Shown here: piece after piece, positions 34,906-44,040 of the stretch
Position numbering within the stretch: the stretch's first letter is position 1
How the letters are laid out: each line of letters begins with the position of its first letter
Assembly (NCBI GenBank): GCA_017052515.1
Contig: JAFHKR010000038.1
Coordinates: forward strand, 62,001-126,000
From: Fictibacillus nanhaiensis
Lineage (GTDB): Bacteria; Bacillota; Bacilli; Bacillales; Fictibacillaceae
Direction: 5' to 3'
DNA length: 64,000 nucleotides
Translations under genes and position numbers: made by a program
Notes under the pieces: generated by a model
Told to the model about the DNA's origin: nothing
The model's input: only the letters and a program-made list of their open reading frames with translations
Database searches by the model: none

Positions 34906-35091
34906 TTAATCCTTTTTTTCTTTTTTGGTTTTTTCTTTTTGATCAATGGTACCTTCGTTAAATGTATCGTTGATCTGATCGTGAACGGTTTCTAATTCCT
35001 TATCTGTTTTAGATTTGTTTTTCTTATCAAGTTCAAAGTTTTTCTCTGCGATGTCTTCTGATTGCTTTTGTTTCTCTGTTTTGTCGCTCAT
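34906..35091 (-). CDS. Small charged hydrophilic protein
   Basis: 61 residues, about half Lys, Glu, Asp or Gln, with no hydrophobic segment and probably disordered. A very good AGGAGGT site precedes the ATG and a terminator follows immediately, which supports a real gene. It resembles small stress or sporulation proteins of Bacillus in composition, but no family is recognised. Confidence 0.65.
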   Translation of the reverse strand: MSDKTEKQKQSEDIAEKNFELDKKNKSKTDKELETVHDQINDTFNEGTIDQKEKTKKEKKD

Positions 35092-35174
35092 GAATGGATA
35101 CCTCCTATTTTAGAAAAAGGGTCTATTTATCCTTTTCCCTCTCAGTTTTCCCTGAAACATGCTGAATTAAAATA

Positions 35175-35202
35175 AGCCTTATCCGATGGTGGATAAGGCT
35201 TT
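35175..35202 (-). terminator. Probable terminator of the Eis-like gene
   Basis: AAGCCTTATCC pairs with GGATAAGGCTT (11 bp); the minus strand continues ATTTTAATT. It lies beyond repeat copy 6. Confidence 0.65.
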
Positions 35203-35221
35203 TGAAAAGGCTGTGCTTGAA

Positions 35222-35354
35222 AGTAGTTGATTTCCGCTCCAGGTTGCACGCTTTCCATGGGGCGAACGGTGAGCCTCCTGCCGCTTTGCGCCATTAGGAG
35301 TCTCCACCAGTCCACTCGTCCCATAGGAGTCGGCAACCTTCCGCTACAATCAAC
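35222..35354. repeat. Dispersed palindromic repeat, copy 6
   Basis: Starts AGTAGTTGATTTCCGCTCC and ends CTACAATCAAC, with inner arms ACGGTGAGCCTCC and AGGAGTCTCCACC. A reading frame across it is a by-product of the repeat. Confidence 0.82.
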
Positions 35355-35408
35355 ATGCAACAGATGAGAAAAAACATCTATAAGCCACTGACTTTTAGCA
35401 GTAACCTA

Positions 35409-36560
35409 TTAAAAGAAATCCAGAAACGCTGCGGGCTTATTTGTAATGATTTCTTCAAATCGTTCTACGTCTTTTTGGTTTCCTTTGATTTTTCCGCATG
35501 TAAATAAAAACTGGGGCTTTTGTGAGCCTAGAAGTGCTGCTGCCAGGGTTTGTACATCCATAGCTAATGCTTCTGCTACTGTCTTTGATTCCCTCGTGAT
35601 GCCATTTGCATCGATTGTGAACGTACCGTTGTTCCATTCTGCTTTTTCGTCTGTAATGGATAGTGTAAGTGAACCTTCTACCTTTTTAAACGGATATTGC
35701 TTTAGAAAGTTTTCTACATCCACAATACGTGCCATGAAGTATGGATAGTGCTCTTGGTGGATTCGTGGATTGTTTAATAAAAACGGAAGCTGATCATTGG
35801 ATGGTGCGATGATTTTCACTTTGTCTACCATCGAATCGTGCTGACAGATAAAATTCCATAAAGCTCGACGTGCATCATCGCTTACATAAATAAACTCTTG
35901 AACATCCAGCAATTTATCTGCGACCTTGCAGCATAAGTATCCCTTAGGTTCCCCGTTTTCATCTTTATAGAGGATTCGGTTATAACCTTCTGTAAACACA
36001 TGATAGTTCCACCAATAGTCTGAACGAACAAGCAGATGATTGTATGTACGGAACCAACCTTCGTAAACCGTATTCAGTAACTCATTTCCATCTTTCTCCG
36101 TTAACCTGGAAATGGTCCCAGGGACATCTTTATATCGCACGAGATCACTTTTATTGAGTGTATATTTGTTCACGGAGGCTGTTAGCTCCCATCCGAAACG
36201 GCGATAAAACTGAATGTTAAAAGGGTGAAGCAAGCTGATGCTTTGACCATTTTCCTTCATTCTTAAAAGTGCTTGTTGTAATAGACGAGTGACCGATCCT
36301 TTTCGGCGATGTTCTGGCCAAGTGGCTACACCTGCGATCCCACCCATCGAAAAACGCTGATTTTCAATAGAGATTTCTAAAGAATGAATGTGAAGCTTCG
36401 AGATAAGCTCTTTGTTCTCAAACTCTCCCCAGATCTCTTGTCTCTTCATCATTTCATATCGTTTTGGCAGATCTTCTTTCTTTACGATGTACTGAAAAGC
36501 ATATTGAGAAAGCTGAATGGATTTTTCGAATTCTGATTCTAATAATACTCTGAGTTCCAT
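35409..36560 (-). CDS. Eis-like GNAT acetyltransferase
   Basis: 383 residues, the length of Eis proteins: two GNAT domains and an SCP2-like C-terminal domain. The acetyl-CoA motif EHRRKGSVTRLL is near residue 85, HPFNIQFYRRFGWE near 115 is a characteristic Eis block, and the C-terminus carries SLTLSITDEKAEWNNGTF followed by an SCP2-like helix. Eis enzymes acetylate aminoglycosides or Lys residues. The C-terminal Phe-Phe matches the usual free carboxylate at the active site. GGGAGGTCG precedes the ATG. Confidence 0.85.
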   Translation of the reverse strand: MELRVLLESEFEKSIQLSQYAFQYIVKKEDLPKRYEMMKRQEIWGEFENKELISKLHIHSLEISIENQRFSMGGIAGVATWPEHRRKGSVTRLLQQALLRMKENGQSISLLHPFNIQFYRRFGWELTASVNKYTLNKSDLVRYKDVPGTISRLTEKDGNELLNTVYEGWFRTYNHLLVRSDYWWNYHVFTEGYNRILYKDENGEPKGYLCCKVADKLLDVQEFIYVSDDARRALWNFICQHDSMVDKVKIIAPSNDQLPFLLNNPRIHQEHYPYFMARIVDVENFLKQYPFKKVEGSLTLSITDEKAEWNNGTFTIDANGITRESKTVAEALAMDVQTLAAALLGSQKPQFLFTCGKIKGNQKDVERFEEIITNKPAAFLDFF

Positions 36561-36781
36561 TTTTAAACGACCTCCCTTTACTTCTCCATACTACAAGTTC
36601 GGCGAGAGAGTTGAAAAGTTTTTCACTAAAAAAGCATGCATAAACGCTTTAAATAAAAATGGTAGTATGAATAGAGAAGTGAAAAATAATGGATATTTAT
36701 AAAAACTATCGAAATTATATTCATTTGGAGTTATAATTATAAATCGTTGTGCATATTCACAACGTTGAAGTGAGGATTAGC

Positions 36782-37474
36782 ATGCACATTCATAAATATA
36801 TTAGTTTAACGGGTTTTTGCTCTAGAAGAGAGACGAATCGGCTATTGAACAGTGGCCGGATTTCTATAAATGGAGAGATCGCTAATAAAGATAGTTTTGT
36901 ACATGAGACAGATACTGTCCTTATTGATGGGAAAGTCATTCCTCAAAAAACGTCAGCGGTCTACCTCGCTTTTAATAAACCAGTGGGAGTCACGACCACA
37001 TCTAATCCTGAGATTGCTGGAAACATTCTAGCGTATATCGATTTATCAGAGCGCGTATTCGCTGTTGGAAGGTTAGATAAAGCTTCTCAAGGTTTGATTT
37101 TATTAACGAATGACGGGGAGTTAGCCAATCGAATCTCGCAGGCCGATTATGGGCACGAGAAAGAATATGAAGTGACAGTCGATCAACCTGTTAGCGAGTT
37201 GTTTCTTGAAAAAATGGCTCAAGGCGTCTTCATTTTAGATTCAGTAACCAAACCTGCGAAAACAGAGCTCATAAGCAAGTATGTTTTCCGAATCACACTT
37301 ACGCAAGGACTGAACCGGCAGATTCGGCGTATGTGTAAAACGCTCGGGTATGAAGTGGAGAAGCTAGAGCGTATACGCATTATGAATATACATCTTCATA
37401 CATTGGATGTCGGAAAGTGGCGTTATTTAAGGGATGACGAGCTTATTGAACTCAAGAAAGGTTTAGAGATTTAG
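36782..37474 (+). CDS. RsuA/RluF-family 23S rRNA pseudouridine synthase
   Basis: 230 residues from the ATG at 36782, preceded by GAAGTGAGGATT; an in-frame upstream start would skip this site. An S4 RNA-binding domain comes first (HKYISLTGFCSRRETNRLL), then the catalytic GRLDKASQGL with the nucleophile Asp near residue 101, and RQIRRMCKTLGYEV near 185. RluF-type enzymes isomerise a uridine around U2604 of 23S rRNA. The exact position modified is uncertain. Monocistronic. Confidence 0.9.
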   Translation: MHIHKYISLTGFCSRRETNRLLNSGRISINGEIANKDSFVHETDTVLIDGKVIPQKTSAVYLAFNKPVGVTTTSNPEIAGNILAYIDLSERVFAVGRLDKASQGLILLTNDGELANRISQADYGHEKEYEVTVDQPVSELFLEKMAQGVFILDSVTKPAKTELISKYVFRITLTQGLNRQIRRMCKTLGYEVEKLERIRIMNIHLHTLDVGKWRYLRDDELIELKKGLEI

Positions 37475-37529
37475 TAAAAAAGGAAAGAAAAACTAGTATT
37501 TTATAAGAATTCTAGCATTTCTTACAATA

Positions 37530-37558
37530 TTGCGAAAATTGTAGAATACACATATACT
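37530..37558 (+). promoter_or_regulatory. Sigma-A promoter of yjiH-like gene
   Basis: TTGCGA, a 17-base spacer and TATACT; predicted start near 37565. Confidence 0.72.
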
Positions 37559-37575
37559 TTGTAATGGAAAGTGTA

Positions 37576-37590
37576 TGAAAGCGCTTTACA
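37576..37590 (+). promoter_or_regulatory. Candidate cre (CcpA) site
   Basis: TGAAAGCGCTTTACA contains the palindromic core AAAGCGCTTT but deviates from the cre consensus at its right end. It lies just after the predicted transcription start, a repressing position. Confidence 0.4.
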
Positions 37591-37614
37591 TCGTAGAAAG
37601 AGAGGCATAACATC

Positions 37615-38994
37615 ATGGGTTTACCAAAGCAACAAATGGATTATGAAATGAAGCGAACGAATTTCTCAAGTTTGATTAAATTTATTGTTCCGTCTTTGAT
37701 CGGTATATTTTTATTCATGATTCCCATCTCGTATAATGGAGAAATTACCATTCCTGTAGCGATTTTAGCAGGTATGTTACAGGATGGAATCGGTGCGTAC
37801 ATTCCGAAAATCATGACGGCTATCATAGCGATTACGGTCGTAGGTTCTTTAGGAACATACTTTTTCAAACCGAAAGCTATTATCAATAAACCATTTTTAA
37901 ACACTTTGTTTAATGTAAATATCGTATGGCAATTGATTCGTTTAATAGGGTTAGTTTTTGCTGTAATGACTCTGTTCAAGCTTGGGCCGGAAGCCGTATG
38001 GTCTGAAAATACAGGACAGCTTCTACTCTTTGATTTAATTCCTGTATTGTTTTCCGTATTCTTATTCGCCGGACTGTTCTTACCTTTGTTATTCAATTTC
38101 GGCTTATTAGAGCTTTGTGGAGCTCTACTCGTAAAAGTGATGCGACCTGTTTTTAAACTGCCTGGACGTTCGTCTATCGACTGTTTAGCATCATGGCTTG
38201 GTGATGGAACGATTGGCGTTCTTTTGACAAACAAGCAGTATGAAGAAGGTTATTATACGAAACGTGAAGCAGCTGTAATTGGTACAACGTTTTCTGTTGT
38301 ATCCATAACGTTCGCGATTGTTGTTCTTGCTCAAGTCGATCTCGCTCACATGATCGTTCCGTATTATTTGACGGTTGTATTAGCTGGGCTCGTGTGTGCG
38401 ATTATTATCCCGCGCATCCCGCCACTATCTAGAAAGCCTGATACGTATTATGAAGGCGCAAAAGAAAATGTAGCGGATGAAGTGATTCCAGAGGGTGACA
38501 CACCTTTTAGATTTGGTCTTAAAAAGGCGGTTGAACGCGCTGATCAAAATAAAAAAGCGGCACCGTTAGTAAAAGAAGGCATTCAGAACGTTCTTGATAT
38601 GTGGATGGGTGTAGTTCCAATCGTAATGGCGATCGGAACATCTGCACTGATGGTAGCAGAGTTCACACCTTTCTTCACATACCTAGGAGCACCTTTTGTA
38701 CCGATCTTAGAGTTCCTGCAAGTACCATATGCATCAGATGCAGCGCAGACGATCGTAATCGGATTTGCAGATATGTTCCTTCCTTCTATCATCGGAGCAG
38801 GAATTGAGAGTGAACTGACTCGTTTCGTAATTGCGGCAATGTCAGTCATCCAATTGATCTATATGTCTGAAGTTGGCGGATTGCTGCTAGCTTCAAAGAT
38901 TCCTGTTAACTTTAAAGAACTAGTTATTATCTTTTTCTTGCGTACATTCATCTCACTTCCGATTGTAGTGGGAATGGCACACCTTATGTTTTAA
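37615..38994 (+). CDS. YjiH-family nucleoside-recognition (gate) membrane protein
   Basis: 459 residues with about ten transmembrane helices and two gate-domain blocks: an early one (LLELCGALLVKVMRPVFKLPG, then DCLASWLGDGTIGVLLTNKQY) and a late one (QTIVIGFADMFLPSIIGAG). These proteins are related to spore maturation proteins SpmA/SpmB and nucleoside transporters, but their substrate is not established. AGAGAGG precedes the ATG. A promoter and possible cre site lie upstream, suggesting carbon control. Confidence 0.83.
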   Translation: MGLPKQQMDYEMKRTNFSSLIKFIVPSLIGIFLFMIPISYNGEITIPVAILAGMLQDGIGAYIPKIMTAIIAITVVGSLGTYFFKPKAIINKPFLNTLFNVNIVWQLIRLIGLVFAVMTLFKLGPEAVWSENTGQLLLFDLIPVLFSVFLFAGLFLPLLFNFGLLELCGALLVKVMRPVFKLPGRSSIDCLASWLGDGTIGVLLTNKQYEEGYYTKREAAVIGTTFSVVSITFAIVVLAQVDLAHMIVPYYLTVVLAGLVCAIIIPRIPPLSRKPDTYYEGAKENVADEVIPEGDTPFRFGLKKAVERADQNKKAAPLVKEGIQNVLDMWMGVVPIVMAIGTSALMVAEFTPFFTYLGAPFVPILEFLQVPYASDAAQTIVIGFADMFLPSIIGAGIESELTRFVIAAMSVIQLIYMSEVGGLLLASKIPVNFKELVIIFFLRTFISLPIVVGMAHLMF

Positions 38995-38996
38995 AC

Positions 38997-39037
38997 AAAA
39001 GCTGTTCAGAGAGTCGTTTCTCTGAACAGCTTTTTTT
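38997..39037. terminator. Bidirectional terminator
   Basis: AAAAGCTGTTCAGAGA pairs perfectly over 16 bp with its complement, loop of 6, between convergent genes. Confidence 0.93.
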
Positions 39038-39042
39038 AGATG

Positions 39043-39519
39043 CTATAAAAGTTCTTGTATATGTTTTTCAATGGTTTCGGGCTTGTCCGTTGGTGCGAAG
39101 CGTTTAACAACTTGTCCGTTTCGGTCTACTAAAAATTTAGTGAAGTTCCATTTGATCGCTTTAGATCCTAAAATTCCAGGAGCTTCTGCCGCTAAGTATT
39201 TAAATAGAGGATGCGCTCCATCACCGTTTACGTCTACTTTTGCGAACATCGGGAAGTTAACGCCATAGTTTAACTCGCAGAACTCCATGATCTCGTCACT
39301 TGAACCGGGTTCTTGAGCTCCGAATTGGTTACATGGAAAACCAAGAACAGATAATCCTTGCTCTTTATGGCTCTCATATATGGATTGAAGGCCTTTGTAC
39401 TGAGGGGTAAAGCCACATTTACTAGCTGTATTTACAATTAAGAGCACATCGCCTTTGTAAGTGTCTAGGTTCGTTTTCTCGCCTTTGATCGTTTCAACTG
39501 AAAAATCGTATACAGACAT
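39043..39519 (-). CDS. bsaA: Glutathione peroxidase family thiol peroxidase
   Basis: 158 residues. The peroxidatic Cys is in [15 protein letters not shown] near residue 36, and [12 protein letters not shown] supplies the second Cys and the catalytic Gln; [10 protein letters not shown] contains the catalytic Trp and Asn. The conserved second cysteine means it is probably reduced by thioredoxin. It detoxifies hydrogen and organic peroxides in the cytoplasm. AAGGAGCTTGAG precedes the ATG. Confidence 0.93.
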   Translation of the reverse strand: MSVYDFSVETIKGEKTNLDTYKGDVLLIVNTASKCGFTPQYKGLQSIYESHKEQGLSVLGFPCNQFGAQEPGSSDEIMEFCELNYGVNFPMFAKVDVNGDGAHPLFKYLAAEAPGILGSKAIKWNFTKFLVDRNGQVVKRFAPTDKPETIEKHIQELL

Positions 39520-39634
39520 TTTCTCAAGCTCCTTATTTACGTATTTTTTATTAGTGTACCTGTAAATGGAATGGCTTTCACTGAAAATGCTCGAAGTGGT
39601 AAAATAAGGAGCTAACTAGAAGGGGGAAGATAAA

Positions 39635-40126
39635 ATGGACGCAGTGTTTCATGTGGAACATCAAGTTTTTAATTATCGTGTGGCTGCCGTTATGATTAAA
39701 GAAGGTCGAGTTCTCATGCATCGAGCGAAAGCAGAAACAAATTGGTCATTGCCTGGAGGACGGGTGAAACTTGGTGAAGATGCGCAGACAAGTTTGAAGC
39801 GTGAAATGAAAGAAGAACTGGATGTAAACGTGACTGTTGATGGTTTCTTATGGACAGTTGAAAACTTTTTTACATATGCAGAAAAAGAGATTCACGAAGT
39901 TGGATTATATTTTAAAATCACAGAAAATAAAGCGTTGCCGCTTCATAATGGAGAGGAATTTACTGTGTTAGAAGCAGATCGGCTTGTCTTTAAGTGGGTC
40001 CCGTTGGAAAAGTTAAATGAGTATGTGTTGTATCCCCAAGTGGTGAAGGAAAAGCTGAAGAAAGGTTCTTTTGAGCCGGATTATTTCTTAGTAGGTCAAT
40101 CTCCTGTAGTGGATAACCGTTCTTAA
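39635..40126 (+). CDS. Nudix hydrolase
   Basis: 163 residues with a full Nudix box, GGRVKLGEDAQTSLKREM followed by KEELDV (Gx5Ex7REUxEE), near residue 48. The strand layout and WTVENFF resemble ADP-ribose or nucleotide-sugar Nudix enzymes. It hydrolyses a nucleoside diphosphate linked to an unknown group. The first codons, encoding VFHVEH, fall exactly on a parS-like 16-mer, so the N-terminal sequence is partly dictated by a DNA site. GAAGGGGGAAG precedes the ATG. Confidence 0.9.
   Translation: MDAVFHVEHQVFNYRVAAVMIKEGRVLMHRAKAETNWSLPGGRVKLGEDAQTSLKREMKEELDVNVTVDGFLWTVENFFTYAEKEIHEVGLYFKITENKALPLHNGEEFTVLEADRLVFKWVPLEKLNEYVLYPQVVKEKLKKGSFEPDYFLVGQSPVVDNRS
39645..39660. promoter_or_regulatory. 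Near-match to the ParB parS site (site 2, within coding sequence)
   Basis: TGTTTCATGTGGAACA is the exact reverse complement of the 16-mer at 12069-12084 and differs from parS by one central base. Confidence 0.45.
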
Positions 40127-40130
40127 AAAG

Positions 40131-40187
40131 AAAAGGTAAGTAGAGAGGTTAAAGTGTGTTTAACCTTACGCTGCTTACCTTTTTTTA
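40131..40187. terminator. Bidirectional terminator
   Basis: AAAAGGTAAG pairs with CTTACCTTTT with an inner AGGTTAAA/TTTAACCT stem, between the convergent Nudix and carbonic-anhydrase genes. Confidence 0.85.
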
Positions 40188-40196
40188 CTCCAATTA

Positions 40197-40877
40197 TTAA
40201 TCGGATTCTTCTTCACTGCTGTTATTGTTATAAGCTAATCCGCAAGAGCAGCGACTATCACCGAACAATAAATGATAAGCAGCCGGGAACTCTTGGTTGA
40301 CTACCTGTACGCCACGTGCAAACTCTTTTACATCCGTTGGTACTCGGGAAAGTGCATCGGCTTTCTTTTGAGAATCGATATAAGCTCCAGGCGGGACAAA
40401 CCGATTCTTTCGAATACGCACTCCGTTCGTCACTACTGCATTGTAGGAAATAAAGCTTCCTTTTTCGACTGTTGCGTTATATACAATCGCTTTAAAGCCT
40501 ACGAATACCTTTTCTCCGATAAAACACGGCCCATGAACGAGAGCACCATGTGCGACAGAGACTTCATTGTCGATATATATGGAATACTTTCGGCCATCAA
40601 CTTTGACGAACTGATTCGTTAATCCATGAAGAATGACGCCATCTTGAAGGTTCGTATCAGAGCCGATATAAAATGGTGTTCCTTCATCTGCGCGAATACT
40701 CACGAGTGGTGCAACATATACGTTCTCTTGGATTCTTACATCACCGATTACGCTAGTAAAAGGACTTAAAAATGAACTTTGATCAATGGTTGGTGAAATC
40801 TGAATTGGATTAAATGTCGTCTTCGGATTAGGGCTAACAAACGGTTGAAAGCCATCTCCGCAATCATTATGTTTCAA
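40197..40877 (-). CDS. Gamma-class carbonic anhydrase-like hexapeptide protein
   Basis: 226 residues from a TTG start with AAGGGGTGGG upstream. A left-handed beta-helix is visible as hexapeptide repeats (IGDVRI, YVAPLVSIRADE, IGSDTNLQDGVILHG). The zinc/iron histidines of Cam-type enzymes fit ILHG near residue 84 and VAHGALVHG near 113. The C-terminal tail has CSC and a run of Asn, Ser and Glu, unlike the core family. It would hydrate CO2, but activity is unproven for many homologues. Confidence 0.83.
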   Translation of the reverse strand: MKHNDCGDGFQPFVSPNPKTTFNPIQISPTIDQSSFLSPFTSVIGDVRIQENVYVAPLVSIRADEGTPFYIGSDTNLQDGVILHGLTNQFVKVDGRKYSIYIDNEVSVAHGALVHGPCFIGEKVFVGFKAIVYNATVEKGSFISYNAVVTNGVRIRKNRFVPPGAYIDSQKKADALSRVPTDVKEFARGVQVVNQEFPAAYHLLFGDSRCSCGLAYNNNSSEEESD

Positions 40878-40996
40878 AACTACCCACCCCTTACAATTTA
40901 TCTCTTCAGCCTATGCAGAAAAATAAGAAGTGGAAACCCGTCTGATCATTCATACTCGTCTCAAGGGATAGTAACGTGCAGGTAAATGTTAGTGTC

Positions 40997-41021
40997 CACC
41001 CCGCTTGTACAAAGTGGGGTG
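40997..41021 (+). terminator. Hairpin with T-rich tail upstream of lia operon
   Basis: CACCCCGCTT pairs with AAGTGGGGTG (one G-U), then TTTGTATTTG. No plus-strand gene lies directly before it. Confidence 0.45.
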
Positions 41022-41032
41022 TTTGTATTTGT

Positions 41033-41049
41033 GTGGGGTCAGACCCCAC
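41033..41049. repeat. Perfect 17-bp palindrome
   Basis: GTGGGGTC-A-GACCCCAC; a second palindrome, TAAGCCTCGAGGCTTA, follows at 41050-41065. Both lie in the lia promoter region with a direct repeat CTAAAGATAC at 41067 and 41116. Confidence 0.6.
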
Positions 41050-41142
41050 TAAGCCTCGAGGCTTATCTAAAGATACAGCTACGGCCAGTTTTGAGAAAAT
41101 GCTGAGGAAGGTAAGCTAAAGATACGAAAGGAGGAAGCCAAT

Positions 41143-41490
41143 ATGAAAAAATTAGGCTTGCTTGTAGTTGGAGGAATTGCAGCAATCGTTTTGATCGCAA
41201 ATCTTGGCCCGATGGTAGGTCTTGGGATCGGTCTGGCTGTCATGTATTACGCATTTAAGAAGGCGATGGCTGCACATAGTGGAGGAAAGAAATTTTGGTG
41301 GGGTGCTCTATCGGTAGTAGGACTCTGTGTATCCGTTAGCAACCTTCCTGCCATATTAGGCGCTGTCGCGATCTATGTTCTTTACGTGGTCTATAAGAAA
41401 TGGAACCAATCAGCGGTATTAGAGGAGAACGACAGTAATGACCCTTTCACCAATTTTGAAAGAGAATGGGCAAAACTTAAAAATAGCTAA
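41143..41490 (+). CDS. liaI: LiaI-like small membrane protein
   Basis: 115 residues with three or four hydrophobic helices, Gly-rich first helix and an acidic hydrophilic tail. It is the first gene of a liaI-H-F-S-R order, with AAAGGAGGAAG before the ATG. LiaI anchors the phage-shock-like LiaH to the membrane during envelope stress. Assignment is mostly positional, because LiaI sequences are poorly conserved. Confidence 0.75.
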   Translation: MKKLGLLVVGGIAAIVLIANLGPMVGLGIGLAVMYYAFKKAMAAHSGGKKFWWGALSVVGLCVSVSNLPAILGAVAIYVLYVVYKKWNQSAVLEENDSNDPFTNFEREWAKLKNS

Positions 41491-41518
41491 AAACAAACGT
41501 TAAAAGGAGCGAATCATT

Positions 41519-42163
41519 ATGAATTTATTTGAACGCATCAAAAACTCAATCTCAGCAGATGTACATGAGCTTTTAGATCAAAAAGAGGATAAGAATCCGT
41601 TATCCCTTCTGAACCAATATTTAAGACAGTGTGAGTTAGAAGTGAACAAAGCCCATAAGTTAGTAGAACGTCAACAGCTGTTAAGAGAGCAGTTCGTACG
41701 TGAGATGGAAGAGGCCGAGGCAAGAGCAGCTAAACGTGCTCATCAAGCTGAAATCGCTCAGCAAGCGAACGAACAAGAGCTGTATCAGTTCGCAGTCCAA
41801 GAAAAAGAACAGCATGCATTACGTGCAGCCCACTTAAAAGAGTCTACGCTTCAAGCAGAAAAGGACCTTGTAGAGCTTGAGCAAAAGTATGAGCAGATGA
41901 AACATAAGCTAAAAGATATGCAGATTAAACGTATGGAATTAATGGGGCGTGAGAATGTAGCACGTGCACACCAGAAGATGGACCGTGTGATCGATCCGTC
42001 TCATTCCATGAAAAAATCGGCTTTTCGTTTTGATGAGCTAGAACATTATATGGATCGTCTTGAACAGAAGGTAAACGCTGATTACCATGCGAGTTCGATG
42101 GAAGCGAAGCTGGCTAAACTTGAAAAAGATTGGAAAAAGGAAGAATCATCTACTACCGTTTGA
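41519..42163 (+). CDS. liaH: LiaH, PspA/IM30-family envelope stress protein
   Basis: 214 residues, almost entirely coiled coil after a short amphipathic N-terminal helix (MNLFERIKNSISADVHELL). The PspA block LLNQYLRQCELEVNKAH is near residue 28. LiaH forms large rings that protect the membrane when lipid II-cycle antibiotics act. AAAAGGAGCG precedes the ATG, 28 bases after liaI. Confidence 0.92.
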   Translation: MNLFERIKNSISADVHELLDQKEDKNPLSLLNQYLRQCELEVNKAHKLVERQQLLREQFVREMEEAEARAAKRAHQAEIAQQANEQELYQFAVQEKEQHALRAAHLKESTLQAEKDLVELEQKYEQMKHKLKDMQIKRMELMGRENVARAHQKMDRVIDPSHSMKKSAFRFDELEHYMDRLEQKVNADYHASSMEAKLAKLEKDWKKEESSTTV

Positions 42164-42250
42164 GGCAGTATGTGATACGATAAAATAAGAGACAAGGCGC
42201 AAATTGCTGCGCCTTTTACCTCGTTTATGACAGAAAGTGAGTGAGTGCAG

Positions 42251-42982
42251 ATGCTGAATCGGAAAAGAAGTGATTTCATAAGTTGGGGGCTTTTAATAGC
42301 GGTTGTCTTGGTGTTATTAGAAGCAACTCTAAACGGAGGAGGAATCTTATTTTCCCTCTTATTTAGTGCTGCACTCTTGTTTTTTGGAAAAAAACGAATG
42401 CCGAAGCGCTCCGGCAAGATCATGTTCTGGCTCGGTGTTTTTATCGCAGTCATGAACGTATTAAGCATGTTCACCTTTAAGCTCTTATTGGTCGCATTCG
42501 TCATCTATGTGATCTATGAATTTTATCAAACGAAACAAAACCCGGTTTTTGTTACACCTCAGTTTGTACCGAATGCTACTAGGTCACAAGATGATATATA
42601 TAGAAAAGAAACGCTGTTAAAAAACATTCTGCTTGGCACACAACAAACACCAGAGCATGTGTATGAATGGAACGATATTAACATCCAATGTGGTCCTGGT
42701 GATACGATCATCGACTTGAATCAGACCATCTTACCGGATGGGGAATCGGTAATTCTGATCCGTGGTACGATCGGGAACATCACGATCTATGTTCCTTACG
42801 AGATGGAGGCAGCAGTCAGCCATTCTATGATTATGGGGAATTCAAGGATTTTTGACCGAAGTGAATCTAAGCTTTTCAACCAAACGCTTTTTTACCGAAC
42901 AAAAGGGTATGGAGAGGCTGAGAAAAAAATAAAAATTGTTACAAGTATGTTTGCCGGCAGTCTGGAGGTGAAACGGGTATGA
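42251..42982 (+). CDS. liaF: LiaF, inhibitor of the LiaRS system
   Basis: 243 residues. Four transmembrane segments in the first 90 residues are followed by the DUF2154/LiaF beta domain (QCGPGDTIIDLNQTILP, then GTIGNITIYVPYEMEA). LiaF keeps LiaS inactive without stress. An ATG at 42251 is preferred over the GTG at 42245. It overlaps liaS by four bases. No liaG lies between liaH and liaF, unlike B. subtilis. Confidence 0.92.
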   Translation: MLNRKRSDFISWGLLIAVVLVLLEATLNGGGILFSLLFSAALLFFGKKRMPKRSGKIMFWLGVFIAVMNVLSMFTFKLLLVAFVIYVIYEFYQTKQNPVFVTPQFVPNATRSQDDIYRKETLLKNILLGTQQTPEHVYEWNDINIQCGPGDTIIDLNQTILPDGESVILIRGTIGNITIYVPYEMEAAVSHSMIMGNSRIFDRSESKLFNQTLFYRTKGYGEAEKKIKIVTSMFAGSLEVKRV

Positions 42983-44040
42983 GTACTGTTTTACGTCATA
43001 TGTTCTCCGGGATCGTAGCGGCATTTGCTGTAGCAATTCTTATAGGTACTATAGTTTACACGATTTTTCCGATCGACAACTGGGATTTTTTATTGCAAAA
43101 ACACTTGCTTGATATCCCCGTTGCTTTCATCTTGCCTTTTTTAGTGTTCATAATGGGCGCTTTCTTTGGTTTAAATTCAGGCATCACGTCTCGCAAACAA
43201 CTAAACTCCATCAATCGTACGTTGAAGTCCATTGAAGACGGTAGGCAAGTAGACATGAAAGAAGTCAGCAGTCTTGAGTTGCGAACGATTAAGAAGCGGA
43301 TGGAAGGTATTCAGAAGCAACTAGGGGAAAAGATTCGTCAGTCTCAGAAGATGGCTACGGAAAAAGCGGTGGATCAAGAGAAACGGATTCAAGAGATTAT
43401 TTCCCAAGAAAGAAATCGTTTGGCGAGGGAACTCCATGACTCTGTTTCGCAGCAGCTGTTTGCTGCAAGCATGATCATGTCTGCTGTAAATGAAACGCGA
43501 AGAGAAGAAGACTCACGTGAATCCAAACAGTTAAAGCTTGTAGAGGAAACGATTCATCAAACACAGCTTGAGATGAGAGCACTTCTTCTGCACCTTCGTC
43601 CTGCTGCATTAAACGGAAAATCATTGCAGAAGGGGATGGAAGAGCTTTTACAAGAGCTTCTGCAAAAGGTTCCAATCGAACTAAAATGGAAGATTGAAAC
43701 GATTCCTCTTGCTAAAGGAGTCGAAGATCACCTGTTTCGTATTCTACAAGAATCGGTGTCGAACATTTTAAGGCATGCACAGGCAAATAAAGCGCAGATC
43801 TTGCTCGTCCAAAGAGATGATCTGATTATCCTTCGCATTGAAGATGATGGTGTGGGCTTTAAGATGGATCAAGAAAAAACAGGTTCCTATGGCCTGCAGA
43901 ACATGCATGAACGGGCAGCGGAAATTGGCGGAACACTGAAGATTGTGAGTTTGCCAGGCGAAGGAACGCGGCTTGAAGTAAAAGTACCTATTTTAAAAGC
44001 GGGGGATGAAGGCAATGATCAAAGTATTATTAGTGGATGA
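42979..44040 (+). CDS. liaS: LiaS sensor histidine kinase
   Basis: 353 residues. Two transmembrane helices at residues 10-65 have a short external loop. A HAMP-like coiled region follows, then the NarL-type HisKA_3 box [18 protein letters not shown] with its His near 158, and the ATPase motifs [12 protein letters not shown] and DDGVGFKMD. It senses cell-envelope perturbation together with LiaF. Overlaps both neighbours. Confidence 0.93.
   Translation: MSTVLRHMFSGIVAAFAVAILIGTIVYTIFPIDNWDFLLQKHLLDIPVAFILPFLVFIMGAFFGLNSGITSRKQLNSINRTLKSIEDGRQVDMKEVSSLELRTIKKRMEGIQKQLGEKIRQSQKMATEKAVDQEKRIQEIISQERNRLARELHDSVSQQLFAASMIMSAVNETRREEDSRESKQLKLVEETIHQTQLEMRALLLHLRPAALNGKSLQKGMEELLQELLQKVPIELKWKIETIPLAKGVEDHLFRILQESVSNILRHAQANKAQILLVQRDDLIILRIEDDGVGFKMDQEKTGSYGLQNMHERAAEIGGTLKIVSLPGEGTRLEVKVPILKAGDEGNDQSIISG

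Noticed and set aside
35142-35360. 72-residue minus-strand ORF
   Set aside because: It is formed by repeat copy 6; similar frames appear over the copies at 16765 and 19939.
36517-36702. 61-residue ORF upstream of the pseudouridine synthase
   Set aside because: It overlaps the start of the Eis-like gene, has no ribosome site and shows no domain.
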